64,000 nucleotides of DNA, taken from Nocardioides_C sp963700955 (GTDB lineage: Bacteria; Actinomycetota; Actinomycetes; Propionibacteriales; Nocardioidaceae). The notes below the pieces were generated by a model. It was not told where the DNA came from. It saw only the letters and a list, made by a program, of their open reading frames with translations, and ran no database searches. Location: contig CAVOZH010000004.1 in NCBI GenBank assembly GCA_963700955.1, positions 1 through 64,000 of the forward strand, read 5' to 3'. The position numbers and the translations under genes are program-made. This document shows positions 26,686 to 34,944 of this stretch, one piece after another. Every line of letters begins with the position of its first letter. Position 1 is the stretch's first letter.

Positions 26686-28404
26686 ATGGACGGGATGCGC
26701 GCCGTCGCGCCCCTTCCGAGGCGGGGGCATCGCCACCGGCTGCACTGGCCTCGCTACAGCCTCGCCGGTGTTACCGTCGCGCTCGTGTTCGGGTGCGTCT
26801 CGTTCACCCCCTCCTTGGTTCCTCGTACCTGGTACGTGCAAGGCATCGTGGCGGGACTCAGCGCGGCCGTGGGCTACGCGCTCGGGGTCTTCCTCGTCTG
26901 GCTGTCGCACGCGGTCACCGGTTGGCGGCCCTCCGTTGTCGTGATCCGGAGGCTATGGATCCTGCTCGCGTGCCTCGGGGCGCCCGTGCTCGCCTGGACC
27001 CTCTGGATGGGGCAGCGCTGGCAGCGCCAGATCCACATCCTCACGGGCTACGAGGCGCCGGACTCCTACGCGTGGGTCCGCATCCTCCTGGTCGCACTGG
27101 CGGTCCTGGTCGTCGTCGTCGGAGTCGTGCGCGCCCTCCGGTCGCTCGTGGGCTGGCTGACCGTGCGGTTGAACCCTCTCGTGCCACGGCGGCTGGCTCG
27201 TCCGCTGGCGATCATGATCGTCGTGCTGCTCCTGATCGGGGTGAACAACGGGTTGCTGTGGCGGGGGCTGGTGACCGCCGCGAACTCCGCCTTCGGCGCC
27301 GCCAACGGGGCGACCAACGTAGGAGCCTTCCGTCCCATGGCCCCCGAACTGTCGGGGAGCCCTGCGTCGCTCATCTCCTGGACGTCGCTCGGCAGGCAGG
27401 GCCGCGACTTCGTCGCGCTCGGTCCGAGCGTCGCGGAGCTGACCGCGTTCTCCGGGACCCGCGCGCAGCGACCGGTCCGGGTCTATGCCGGACTGGCGTC
27501 GGCTCCCACCATCAGAGGCGAGGCTGCACTCGCGGTCAGGGATCTTCGCAGGGCGGGTGGCTTCGACCGCGCCGTGCTCCTGGTGGCCACCACGACCGGG
27601 ACCGGCCTCGTCGACCCGGCCGCGGCCGCGTCTCTCGAGTACATGTACAACGGCGACACCGCCACCGTCGCCCTGCAGTACTCGTTCCTGCCCAGCTGGA
27701 TCTCCTTCCTCGTCGACCACGACAGGGCTGAGGAGGCGGGGAGAGAGCTGTTCAACCAGGTGTACGACGCGTGGTCTGCCCTGCCTGCCGGCCACCGGCC
27801 CTTGCTCCTCGTCACCGGAACCAGCCTGGGTGTCCTGGGATCCGAGGCGGCCTTCAGCGGCGAGGCGGACATCCGCAACCGGACCGACGGCGTGGTGTGG
27901 GCAGGTCCGACGCACTCCAGCCCGCTCCACCAGAGGTTCGTCGAGCAGCGTGACCCGGGTTCCCCCGAATGGCTACCGGTGTACCAGTCAGGCCGCACCG
28001 TGCGCTTCGTGGCGAGCCCGAGCGATGTGTGGCGACCAGGCAAGACCTGGGAGCGACCGCGCGTCGTCTACCTGCAGTACGGCTCGGACGCGGTCGTTCG
28101 CTGGACGCCGACGCTGGCGTTCAACAAGCCCGACTGGCTCTCCGAGCCCCGGGCGCCTGACGTGTCACCGGACATGGTCTGGATCCCGGTCGTCACCTTC
28201 TGGCAGGTGAGCGCCGACCTGCCCTCCACCTATGCCGTCCCGGCTGGACACGGTCACTGGTACAGCGAGCTGTACGTCGACGCCTGGGCGGCAGTCGCCC
28301 CGCCACCGGGGTGGACGGAGCAGGACACGCATCGACTCCGCCTCCAGATCAGGAAGGACCGGCTGGCACGCGAGGCCGTGCTGCATGCCGCCGCGACCCG
28401 CTGA
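26686..28404 (+). CDS. Membrane-anchored alpha/beta hydrolase (Abhydrolase_9 type)
   Basis: A 572-residue protein. The N-terminal half has about five membrane helices (first VTVALVFGCVSFTPSLVP) and resembles Abhydrolase_9_N. The C-terminal half (about residues 215 to 570) is the DUF2319-like hydrolase domain with the nucleophile elbow GTSLGVLGSE and later VNYLQYGSDAVV-like segments typical of this actinobacterial family. Its substrate is unknown, and a lipid or ester in the envelope is a reasonable guess. The last 56 bp overlap the 3' end of the convergent ATPase. Confidence 0.82.
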   Translation: MDGMRAVAPLPRRGHRHRLHWPRYSLAGVTVALVFGCVSFTPSLVPRTWYVQGIVAGLSAAVGYALGVFLVWLSHAVTGWRPSVVVIRRLWILLACLGAPVLAWTLWMGQRWQRQIHILTGYEAPDSYAWVRILLVALAVLVVVVGVVRALRSLVGWLTVRLNPLVPRRLARPLAIMIVVLLLIGVNNGLLWRGLVTAANSAFGAANGATNVGAFRPMAPELSGSPASLISWTSLGRQGRDFVALGPSVAELTAFSGTRAQRPVRVYAGLASAPTIRGEAALAVRDLRRAGGFDRAVLLVATTTGTGLVDPAAAASLEYMYNGDTATVALQYSFLPSWISFLVDHDRAEEAGRELFNQVYDAWSALPAGHRPLLLVTGTSLGVLGSEAAFSGEADIRNRTDGVVWAGPTHSSPLHQRFVEQRDPGSPEWLPVYQSGRTVRFVASPSDVWRPGKTWERPRVVYLQYGSDAVVRWTPTLAFNKPDWLSEPRAPDVSPDMVWIPVVTFWQVSADLPSTYAVPAGHGHWYSELYVDAWAAVAPPPGWTEQDTHRLRLQIRKDRLAREAVLHAAATR

Positions 28405-31183
28405 GAGCGAGCGTCAGCTTCCGGATCTCGCCTGCCCACAGCGCCGTGCTCGCCATCGCCACGCAGACGACCCACTGCTCCGCCGACAGCGGCGCGGTCG
28501 TGAACGCCTCGTTGAGGAGCGGCAGGTGGACCACGGCGACCTGCAGCAACGTCGACAAGGCGATGGCACCCCACAGCCATCGGTTGGCGAACAGCCGATG
28601 GAAGGCGCTCGCGGTCTCAGAGCGCGCGTTGAGGGCGTTGAACAGCTGAGCCAGGACGAGCACGGTGAACCCCGCCGTACGAGCGTTGTCCAGGCTGTGT
28701 GTCCCCTCGATGAGCCCGCCGGGGAGGTACAGGTCGATGGTCGCCAGCGTCGCTGCCGCCATGACCAGACCGATGACGATGACGCCTTCCCACATCCGGC
28801 GGTCGATGACCCGCTCGTCCAGCGATCGTGGCGGCCGGCTCATCACGTCCTCGGTCTCAGGGTCCACCCCCATGGCGAGGGCAGGGGCACTGTCGGTGAG
28901 GAGGTTGATCCACAGGATCTGGGTGGCCAGCAGGGGGAGGACGACTGTGCCTTCACCGTGGGAGAGGCCGATGACTCCCGCCAGAACCACGCCCAGGAAG
29001 ACGGTGAGCACCTCGCCCATGTTGGACGACAGCAGATAGCGGAGGAACTTCTTGATGTTCGAGAAGATGCCGCGGCCCTCACGGATGGCCTGGACGATGG
29101 TGGCGAAGTTGTCGTCGGCCAGGATCATCTTCGCGGCTTCCTTGGTGACCTCGGTGCCGGTCCGTCCCATCGCGATGCCGATGTCTGCCGACTTCAACGC
29201 CGGTGCGTCGTTGACGCCGTCGCCGGTCATCGCGACGACCTTGTGGTCGGCCTGGAGGGCGTCGACGATCCGCAGCTTGTGCTCCGGCGTCACCCGTGCG
29301 TACACCGAGCGCTGTCGAACGGTCTCGCGGAACTGCTCCTCGTCGAGCTGGTCGAGCTCGACTCCGGACACGGCGACCGCCTCCGGCTCGATGATGCCGA
29401 GGTCGCGTGCGATCCGGGCGGCGGTCCTGGGATGGTCCCCGGTGATCATCATGACCCGGACACCGGCGCGATGGGCCTCGGCGATGGCGGCCGCCGCCTC
29501 TGTTCGCGGCGGGTCGATGATCCCCACCATCCCGGTGTAGACGAGATCCTGCTCCAACGACTCGTCGATCTCCGGCGGTGTGGTCACCTCCAGAGGGCGA
29601 TAGGCCACGGCAAGGGTGCGGAACGCCTCGCCGGAGAGCCGTTCCACGTCGGCCAGGATCCGCGCCCTCCAGGCGTCGTCGAGCGGCTCGAGCCCGTGGC
29701 CGACCTGCACCTGCGCGCACCGGTTGAGCAACACATCGGGGGCGCCTTTGGTGACGATCGCGATCTTCCCGGCACGTTCGGTGTCCGACTCCAGACTGGT
29801 CATCAGCTTCCGTTCGGAGGTGAACGGGATCTCGCCCACACGCTGGAACCGGCCGGCTCTGCTGTCCCTCGCGCCGAGCTTGACCTCGGCGACCAGGAAG
29901 GCTGCCTCGGTGGGGTCGCCCTGGATCGTCCAGTCGCCGTCCCGCTGCTGGAGGATCGCGTTGTTGACGAGGCTGCCGCCACCGAGCACGAACGCCGTCT
30001 GGTGCCAGAGGGGAGTGTCCTCCTCGACGGGTACGCCGTCGTACTCCATCCGTCCTTCGGGCCGGTAGCCCGCACCCGTGACCCGGACCTCGCCCGAGGC
30101 GGTGACCACACGGCCGATGGTCATCTCGCCCTTGGTCAGGGTGCCGGTCTTGTCGGAGCAGACCACCGACGCCGAGCCCAGGGTCTCGACCGACGAGAGC
30201 TTCTTGACTATGGCGTTGTGCGTGGCCATCCGCTGCACGCCCAGCGCCAGCACGACGGAGAGGATCGTGGGCAGGCCCTCGGGTACGGCGGCCACGGCCA
30301 GCGAGACGCCGAGGAGGAGTGCCGTGACGACGTCGTCGACGGTCTCGACACCGAAGAACAGGAAGATCGTCGCCATCACCACGACGGCGATCGCGACCAC
30401 CGCGATCCCGAGCATCCGGCCGACCAGGGCGATCTCGCGCTGAAGCGGTGTCGGGTCCTCCTGCGTGGCGTGCAGCAGGCCGGCGATCTGTCCCATCTGC
30501 GTCGCCATCCCCGTCGCGGTCACCACCGCCCGGCCGACTCCCTGGGTGACCGCGGTGCCGTTGAACACCATGTCGAGCCGGTCGCCGAGCGCGACCGGCT
30601 CCGTCAGCGTCCGGGCGTCCTTGAGGACCGCCTCGCTCTCGCCGGTGAGCGAGGCCTCCGAGATCTTGAGGGTGGCCGCTGAGAGGAGCCGCGCGTCCGC
30701 GGCCACGGTGTCGCCCTCGCCCAGCACCAGTAGGTCACCCGGCACCAGCTCGCGCGTCGGCACCCGCAGCTGGACACCGTCGCGCACCACCGTCGCTGTG
30801 GGGGCGCTCATCCGCTGGAGCGCCTCGACCGCACTCTCCGCCCGCGTCTGCTGCACGTAGCCGAGAACGGAGTTCAGGACGACGATCACGGCGATCACGA
30901 CGGCGTCGAACGGCCAACCTTGCGCACCCTCCACCAGCCACGCGACCAGCGAGATGACGATGGCGGCGAACAGCAGGTAGATCAAGGGGTCCCGGAACTG
31001 CTCGGCGAACTTGCGCCACTTGGGCACGGGCTTCGCGGTCGCGATCTCGTTCGGCCCGGTCGAGGTGAGCCGGCGGGCGGCCTCGGAGCTCGTGAGGCCG
31101 AGATCCGGGTCGGTCTGGACCTGTTCGACGACCGTGCTCCCGTCGACAACCGAGGGATCGGAGCCGGTCGTCACGCCCGCCAT
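28349..31183 (-). CDS. P2-type cation-transporting ATPase (second copy, divergent)
   Basis: A 944-residue P-type ATPase. The start is the ATG at 31183 with GGAGG upstream; the open frame extends further without homology. Motifs in order: LTSSEAARRLTSTGPNEIA, SLTGES, PEGLPTILS, DKTGTLT, MITGDHPRTA, TGDGVNDAPALKSADIGIAM, then a six-helix C-terminal domain. It fits the Ca2+-ATPase-like branch and is longer than the ATPase at 20130, with more divergent linkers, so the two probably carry different ions. It may have a palindromic site upstream (31,220). Confidence 0.9.
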   Translation of the reverse strand: MAGVTTGSDPSVVDGSTVVEQVQTDPDLGLTSSEAARRLTSTGPNEIATAKPVPKWRKFAEQFRDPLIYLLFAAIVISLVAWLVEGAQGWPFDAVVIAVIVVLNSVLGYVQQTRAESAVEALQRMSAPTATVVRDGVQLRVPTRELVPGDLLVLGEGDTVAADARLLSAATLKISEASLTGESEAVLKDARTLTEPVALGDRLDMVFNGTAVTQGVGRAVVTATGMATQMGQIAGLLHATQEDPTPLQREIALVGRMLGIAVVAIAVVVMATIFLFFGVETVDDVVTALLLGVSLAVAAVPEGLPTILSVVLALGVQRMATHNAIVKKLSSVETLGSASVVCSDKTGTLTKGEMTIGRVVTASGEVRVTGAGYRPEGRMEYDGVPVEEDTPLWHQTAFVLGGGSLVNNAILQQRDGDWTIQGDPTEAAFLVAEVKLGARDSRAGRFQRVGEIPFTSERKLMTSLESDTERAGKIAIVTKGAPDVLLNRCAQVQVGHGLEPLDDAWRARILADVERLSGEAFRTLAVAYRPLEVTTPPEIDESLEQDLVYTGMVGIIDPPRTEAAAAIAEAHRAGVRVMMITGDHPRTAARIARDLGIIEPEAVAVSGVELDQLDEEQFRETVRQRSVYARVTPEHKLRIVDALQADHKVVAMTGDGVNDAPALKSADIGIAMGRTGTEVTKEAAKMILADDNFATIVQAIREGRGIFSNIKKFLRYLLSSNMGEVLTVFLGVVLAGVIGLSHGEGTVVLPLLATQILWINLLTDSAPALAMGVDPETEDVMSRPPRSLDERVIDRRMWEGVIVIGLVMAAATLATIDLYLPGGLIEGTHSLDNARTAGFTVLVLAQLFNALNARSETASAFHRLFANRWLWGAIALSTLLQVAVVHLPLLNEAFTTAPLSAEQWVVCVAMASTALWAGEIRKLTLALSGSRRHAARPRVPAGPS

Positions 31184-31219
31184 ATGCCGCCTCCGGGCCG
31201 GGGAGTCTGGAGTGTTGAC

Positions 31220-31234
31220 GGGACACGGGGTCCC
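31220..31234. promoter_or_regulatory. GGGAC-ACGGG-GTCCC palindrome upstream of the ATPase
   Basis: Perfect 5-bp inverted repeat with a 5-bp spacer, 37 bp upstream of the ATPase start and about 130 bp upstream of the lipoprotein gene. It resembles a DosR box but has one base too many in the spacer, so this is only a candidate operator. Confidence 0.4.
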
Positions 31235-31366
31235 GCCTTGCCGATGGTCGCCCTTCCAGCATCGTCCTCCGCGCGGCCTTCCGAGAGCGATTCCGCGTCT
31301 TTCCGGCCCCGACCTGAACCCACGGGTCCTCCGGCGCGTGTGCCTAGCGAACCCAAGGGAGGATCT

Positions 31367-31816
31367 ATGAACAGGACAGCTCTCGACATGCGGAAACCCG
31401 CTGCCGCGTTGGTCACCATGAGTGCGCTCGGCGTGCTGCTCGCCGCGTGCGGCGGGGGCGGCGGCGCATCCTCCGGTACGGCGAACTCGGGCGGCGCCTC
31501 GTCGGGGAAGGCCACCGGCGCGGCCGGCGCGGCCACTGGGAAGGTCGTGATGGTCGACGAGACGGAGTACACGATCTCGCTGTCGAAATCGACGTTCACG
31601 CCAGGCACGTACACGTTCAAGGTCGCCGACAAGGGGCAGACGACTCACGCGCTCGAGATCGACGGCCCCGGTGTGTCCGACCGCAAGTCCTCCCCGGTGT
31701 CACCGGGGGGTTCGACGTCGCTCACCGTGACACTGCAGAAGGGCACCTACGAGGTGTACTGCCCGGTGGACGGCCACAGAGGCCTGGGCATGGACACGAA
31801 GATCACCGTGAGCTAG
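31367..31816 (+). CDS. Cupredoxin-like lipoprotein
   Basis: A 149-residue lipoprotein. The signal peptide ends in LLAAC (Cys about residue 27) and is followed by a Gly/Ser/Ala-rich linker. The domain has a plastocyanin-like fold with ligands His in TTHALEIDG and a C-terminal cluster YCPVDGHRGLGM (Cys, His, Met), the pattern of a type 1 copper site. It probably carries electrons or copper at the outer face. Start ATG 31367 with AAGGGAGG 6 bp upstream. It is divergent from the P-type ATPase, and copper handling would make them logical neighbours, but that ATPase has no CPx motif. Confidence 0.85.
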   Translation: MNRTALDMRKPAAALVTMSALGVLLAACGGGGGASSGTANSGGASSGKATGAAGAATGKVVMVDETEYTISLSKSTFTPGTYTFKVADKGQTTHALEIDGPGVSDRKSSPVSPGGSTSLTVTLQKGTYEVYCPVDGHRGLGMDTKITVS

Positions 31817-31827
31817 CCACACCGGGC

Positions 31828-32385
31828 TCAGTTGCGTTGCGAGGGGCGGTGGCCGTTGAGTCCCATGTCTGCGTCACGCATCAGCTTCGAGACGAGGTCA
31901 TGGCCCACGACCAGCGTCTCCTCGAGCGTGCTGAGCCCCGACTCGTAGCGGCCCGCCTCGAGCGCCCACTTCGCGGCGGCCATGCCTTGGACGAGCGTGT
32001 CGTTGACCTCTGTCGCGTCACGGTGCCGTTGGGCAGCCGCTTCGAGAGCTCGCTGGCGGGCGTCGGCCGCAGCCAACCGGTCGGAGGCGTCGCCGAGCAG
32101 GCCCCCGAGCAACAGCATCGGGACCACCCGTGACGCCCATCCGAGAACCGAGAGGTCCACGTCACGGATCACGACCCAGGCCCAGACGAGTGCGACGGCC
32201 ACGAGCCCCGCGACGATGCCCGCACGCCGGCCGAAGGCCAGGGCGACCAGCGCGATGGGCAGGATGTAGAGCATGTTGACCGCGTCCTGCGCCTGTGCCG
32301 CAGTGATTCTCCCGGCGAACACGGTCACGAAGAGCGCGGCGGCGACCGCGACCGTCAGTCCAGGGCGGTCGCGGAACCAGGGCAT
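31828..32385 (-). CDS. Membrane protein with histidine-kinase-like dimerisation helix, no kinase domain
   Basis: A 185-residue protein. Residues about 10 to 105 hold four helices (LTVAVAAALFVTVFAGR and three more). The C-terminal part is helical and reads RHRDATEVNDTLVQGMAAAKWALEAG, resembling the phospho-acceptor helix of sensor kinases (normally with His where Asn stands) but with no ATP-binding domain after it. It could be a kinase remnant that binds other sensors, or a separate family. ATG 32385 has GGGGAG upstream. A DosR-type box lies 80 bp upstream. Confidence 0.6.
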   Translation of the reverse strand: MPWFRDRPGLTVAVAAALFVTVFAGRITAAQAQDAVNMLYILPIALVALAFGRRAGIVAGLVAVALVWAWVVIRDVDLSVLGWASRVVPMLLLGGLLGDASDRLAAADARQRALEAAAQRHRDATEVNDTLVQGMAAAKWALEAGRYESGLSTLEETLVVGHDLVSKLMRDADMGLNGHRPSQRN

Positions 32386-32464
32386 GTGGCTCCCCTGAGT
32401 GCGCCGAGAGACCTCGATCGATTCCATGATGGCAACTGTGCAGGAAGAACCTGCTTCACACAGT

Positions 32465-32478
32465 GGGGCGAAAGTCCC
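32465..32478 (-). promoter_or_regulatory. DosR/DevR-type box
   Basis: On the minus strand GGGACTTTCGCCCC matches the DosR core consensus GGGACTWNNGNCCC at every fixed position. It lies 80 bp upstream of the membrane protein that starts at 32385, a plausible activator position. Regulation is inferred. Confidence 0.6.
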
Positions 32479-32523
32479 TATTTGAGAGAGGCGGCGGGCG
32501 CGGCCATCCGCTCGAGAAGCCTT

Positions 32524-32619
32524 CGTGGACCTCCGACCCCCGTGATCGGAGGGCCACGCCGGTTGCCTGAGGGAAATCGGCAACCCGTGCCCCGCACCGC
32601 AAGCATCCTCCTGGTGCGG
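32524..32619. other. Three adjacent hairpins, possible structured RNA
   Basis: Arms at 32524-32536 with 32546-32558 (CGTGGaCCTCCGA against TCGGAGGgCCACG), 32561-32567 with 32579-32585 (GGTTGCC/GGCAACC) and 32592-32598 with 32613-32619 (CCGCACC/GGTGCGG). All fall inside a 96-bp noncoding stretch between divergent genes. No known riboswitch or RNA family matched by eye. Confidence 0.5.
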
Positions 32620-32792
32620 ACGGATGCGCAATGACCGGTCCGCCGTACCGTCAAGGTAAAGCTGCACGTCTTCGCAATGCACGTACACGCACCCCCCGCA
32701 AAGGGCATTCCCCTCACGCCTGGCGAGCAGGAGTCGTTGAATAGGGACGGATCGAGGGCTGGTCCGGTCCGTTCGGCAAACGAGGGGGAGAC

Positions 32793-33020
32793 ATGGGTGA
32801 CCTACCACCGCAGCGGGCGATGTGCGCTGTCGTCGTCGACCCCGAGGATCTGATCGACCGACTGAGCCAGGACCTCGAACGCGCGATCTCGTTCGCCGAG
32901 GAGTGCCGCTGGCGTTGCCCGGAGCTCAGGGCGCAGGCCGATGAGCTCGCCGCTGCCGCGATGGCGCTGTTCGGCAAGACCATGCGCTCCCTGCACAGCG
33001 CGCAGCCGGCCCAAACCTGA
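32793..33020 (+). CDS. Small hypothetical protein
   Basis: A 75-residue protein with helix-forming content (DLIDRLSQDLERAISFAEECRWRC, then LRAQADELAAAAMALFGKTM), probably a two-helix bundle. A GAGGGGGAG ribosome site stands 4 bp before the ATG, which supports translation. No family recognised. It precedes a cupin gene on the same strand by about 50 bp. Confidence 0.6.
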   Translation: MGDLPPQRAMCAVVVDPEDLIDRLSQDLERAISFAEECRWRCPELRAQADELAAAAMALFGKTMRSLHSAQPAQT

Positions 33021-33067
33021 CCCGACCGGGGGATCGCCACTTCCGGTTCGCGCTGCCACGATGCCTT

Positions 33068-33412
33068 ATGAGCCTCGATCCCGTGGAGACGAACCCCGAC
33101 CACTACAAGGTGGTGTTCGAGAACGACCAGGTGCGCGTCCTGGAGTACACCGACCAGCCGGGGGAGAGGACCACGCCGCATGGCCACCCCGACAGCGTGA
33201 TGTACACCCTGAGCTCGTTCCGCCGCCGCCTCGTCTCCGGTGACGCCCAGCGTGAGGTGGAGCTGGCCGCGGGCAAGGTGAGCTGGCTTCCGGCGCAGCA
33301 GCACTACGGAGAGAACATCGGGGACACCGAGACGCACGTCCTGTTCGTCGAGCTCAAGGGAGCCGGCCAGGCCGGTTCCGCTCACGAGGAGATCGGGCCG
33401 CAGTCCTCCTGA
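33068..33412 (+). CDS. Cupin domain protein
   Basis: A 114-residue single cupin. Conserved motif 1 is seen as TPHGHPDSVMYTLSS (two His ligands), and motif 2 as WLPAQQHYGENIGDTETHVLFVELKG. It is of the cytoplasmic type related to sugar-phosphate or oxalate-like cupins, with unknown substrate. Unlike the cupin at 22768 it has a shorter linker between motifs. Start ATG 33068 lies after a weak ribosome site. Confidence 0.8.
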   Translation: MSLDPVETNPDHYKVVFENDQVRVLEYTDQPGERTTPHGHPDSVMYTLSSFRRRLVSGDAQREVELAAGKVSWLPAQQHYGENIGDTETHVLFVELKGAGQAGSAHEEIGPQSS

Positions 33413-33437
33413 GGTCCGTTACGTGTCCGCCCGCGGA

Positions 33438-33466
33438 GTTTCCGTCCGGCGTGGCTGGTTGGGTAC
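33438..33466 (+). promoter_or_regulatory. Candidate stress-sigma-like promoter
   Basis: GTTT at 33438 and GGGTAC at 33461 resemble -35/-10 elements of the SigB/SigH-type group (GnnT and GGGTAC). It would direct transcription of the downstream DUF21/CBS pair. Spacing is 19 bp, slightly long. Confidence 0.4.
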
Positions 33467-33567
33467 GTTGGAGCGAACGACCCGCAACCAGTTAGGACAG
33501 GGCCGACCACTCCGATGGACGACTCGCAACAACCCTTGCGTCACCGACTCCTCGGCGGTGACGCGTC

Positions 33568-34944
33568 ATGACCGAAGTTCTGCTCCTTCTTCTCTCTCTC
33601 GCACTCGTTCTGGCGTGCGGTGTCTTCGTCGCGGCGGAGTTCGCGCTCGTCACCGTCGACCGTGCCGCGGTGGACCGGGCCGCCGCCGACGGCCACCGAT
33701 CCGCCCAGGGCGTCCAGTCCGCGCTGCGATCGCTGTCCACCCAGCTCTCCGGGGCCCAGGTCGGCATCACCGTCACCAACCTCGCGATAGGCCTGCTCGC
33801 GGAGCCCTCGATCGCTCAGCTGCTGAGAGGTCCGCTCGAGAAGACCGGGTTGGCGCCGTCGGTCATCGGCCCGCTGGCGGTCGGGATCGGGATCTTCCTC
33901 GCCACCGCGTTCACGATGGTCTTCGGCGAGCTCGTGCCCAAGAACCTCGCCATCGCCAAGCCGATGGGCACCGCGAGGGCCACCCAGGCGTTCCAGCGGT
34001 CGTTCACCACCGCGATGCGGCTTCCGATCCGGGTGCTCAACGGCTCCGCCAACGCGATAGTCCGTCGGCTCGGCATGGAGCCGCAGGAGGAGCTGCGGTC
34101 CGCCCGCACCTCGACCGAGCTGGCGTCGTTGATCCGCCGCTCGGCCAAGCAGGGCACCCTCGACGCCGACGTCGCCGACCTCATGGAGCGCTCGGTCAGC
34201 TTCGGCCGGCGAACGGCGGGCGAGATCATGACACCCCGGGTCCACATGGACAGCGTCGACGCGCAGGACCCGGTGATAGCCGTCATCGAGCTGGCGAGGT
34301 CCACCGGCCACTCGCGCTTCCCCGTGGTGTCGGGGGAGCACGACAACGTCGTCGGCGCGGTGCACGTCAAGAACGCCGTCGCGGTCGACGTGGCCCAACG
34401 CCGTTCCACCCGCGTGCGGAGCATCATGGTCGACGCCACCGCCGTCCCCGAGACGCTGCGGCTCGACCCACTGCTGTCACTGCTGCGCGAAGAGGGCTTC
34501 CAGATGGCGGTCGTCGTCGACGAGTACGGCGGGACAGCGGGTGTCGTGACGCTCGAGGACGTCGTGGAGGAGATCGTGGGCGACATCGCCGACGAGCACG
34601 ACCCGCTCGGCGCGCGCATCCGCAGTCGCCGTGACGGTACCTGGTCGATCTCCGGGCTGCTGCGACCGGACGAGGTCGCGTCGACCACCGGGATCGCGCT
34701 GCCCGAGCACGAGGACTACGACACGGTCGGCGGCCTCTTCCTCCAGGCGCTCGGCCGGATGCCGGAGCAGGGAGACCATGTCGTCGTACCCCTGCCGGTC
34801 CAGCTCGACGAGCACGGGGACCCGCTCGAGCGGCAGGAGGCGGTGATCACGGTCGAGCGGCTCGACGGTCTGCGGATCGACCGGCTCGCGCTGACGTCGC
34901 GGCCTGCCTCGGCCGGGTCGGAAGAGCGGGCGTCCGATGAGTGA
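33568..34944 (+). CDS. DUF21/CBS-domain protein (CorC/HlyC family transporter)
   Basis: A 458-residue member of the hemolysin C/CorC family. N-terminal DUF21 with four membrane helices (FVAAEFALVTVDR, VTNLAIGLLAEPS, GELVPKNLAIAKP), two CBS motifs (MTPRVHMDSVDAQ region, MVVDEYGGTAGVVTLEDVVEEIVGDI) and a C-terminal CorC_HlyC domain. Related proteins export or regulate Mg2+/Co2+. Its stop overlaps the next gene by 8 bp, so the two paralogues are translationally coupled and may form a heteromer. Confidence 0.9.
   Translation: MTEVLLLLLSLALVLACGVFVAAEFALVTVDRAAVDRAAADGHRSAQGVQSALRSLSTQLSGAQVGITVTNLAIGLLAEPSIAQLLRGPLEKTGLAPSVIGPLAVGIGIFLATAFTMVFGELVPKNLAIAKPMGTARATQAFQRSFTTAMRLPIRVLNGSANAIVRRLGMEPQEELRSARTSTELASLIRRSAKQGTLDADVADLMERSVSFGRRTAGEIMTPRVHMDSVDAQDPVIAVIELARSTGHSRFPVVSGEHDNVVGAVHVKNAVAVDVAQRRSTRVRSIMVDATAVPETLRLDPLLSLLREEGFQMAVVVDEYGGTAGVVTLEDVVEEIVGDIADEHDPLGARIRSRRDGTWSISGLLRPDEVASTTGIALPEHEDYDTVGGLFLQALGRMPEQGDHVVVPLPVQLDEHGDPLERQEAVITVERLDGLRIDRLALTSRPASAGSEERASDE

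Noticed and set aside
28232..30682. Plus-strand open frame of 816 codons antisense to the second ATPase
   Set aside because: It is the GC-rich antisense shadow of a well-supported P-type ATPase and has no protein motif of its own.
31220..31234. Second DosR box upstream of the ATPase
   Set aside because: The GGGAC/GTCCC arms are perfect, but the spacer has 5 bases instead of 4, so I list it only as a palindrome.
32524..32619. Known riboswitch (SAM, cobalamin) or 6C RNA
   Set aside because: The stems are simple and no conserved core sequence of these classes could be matched by eye.
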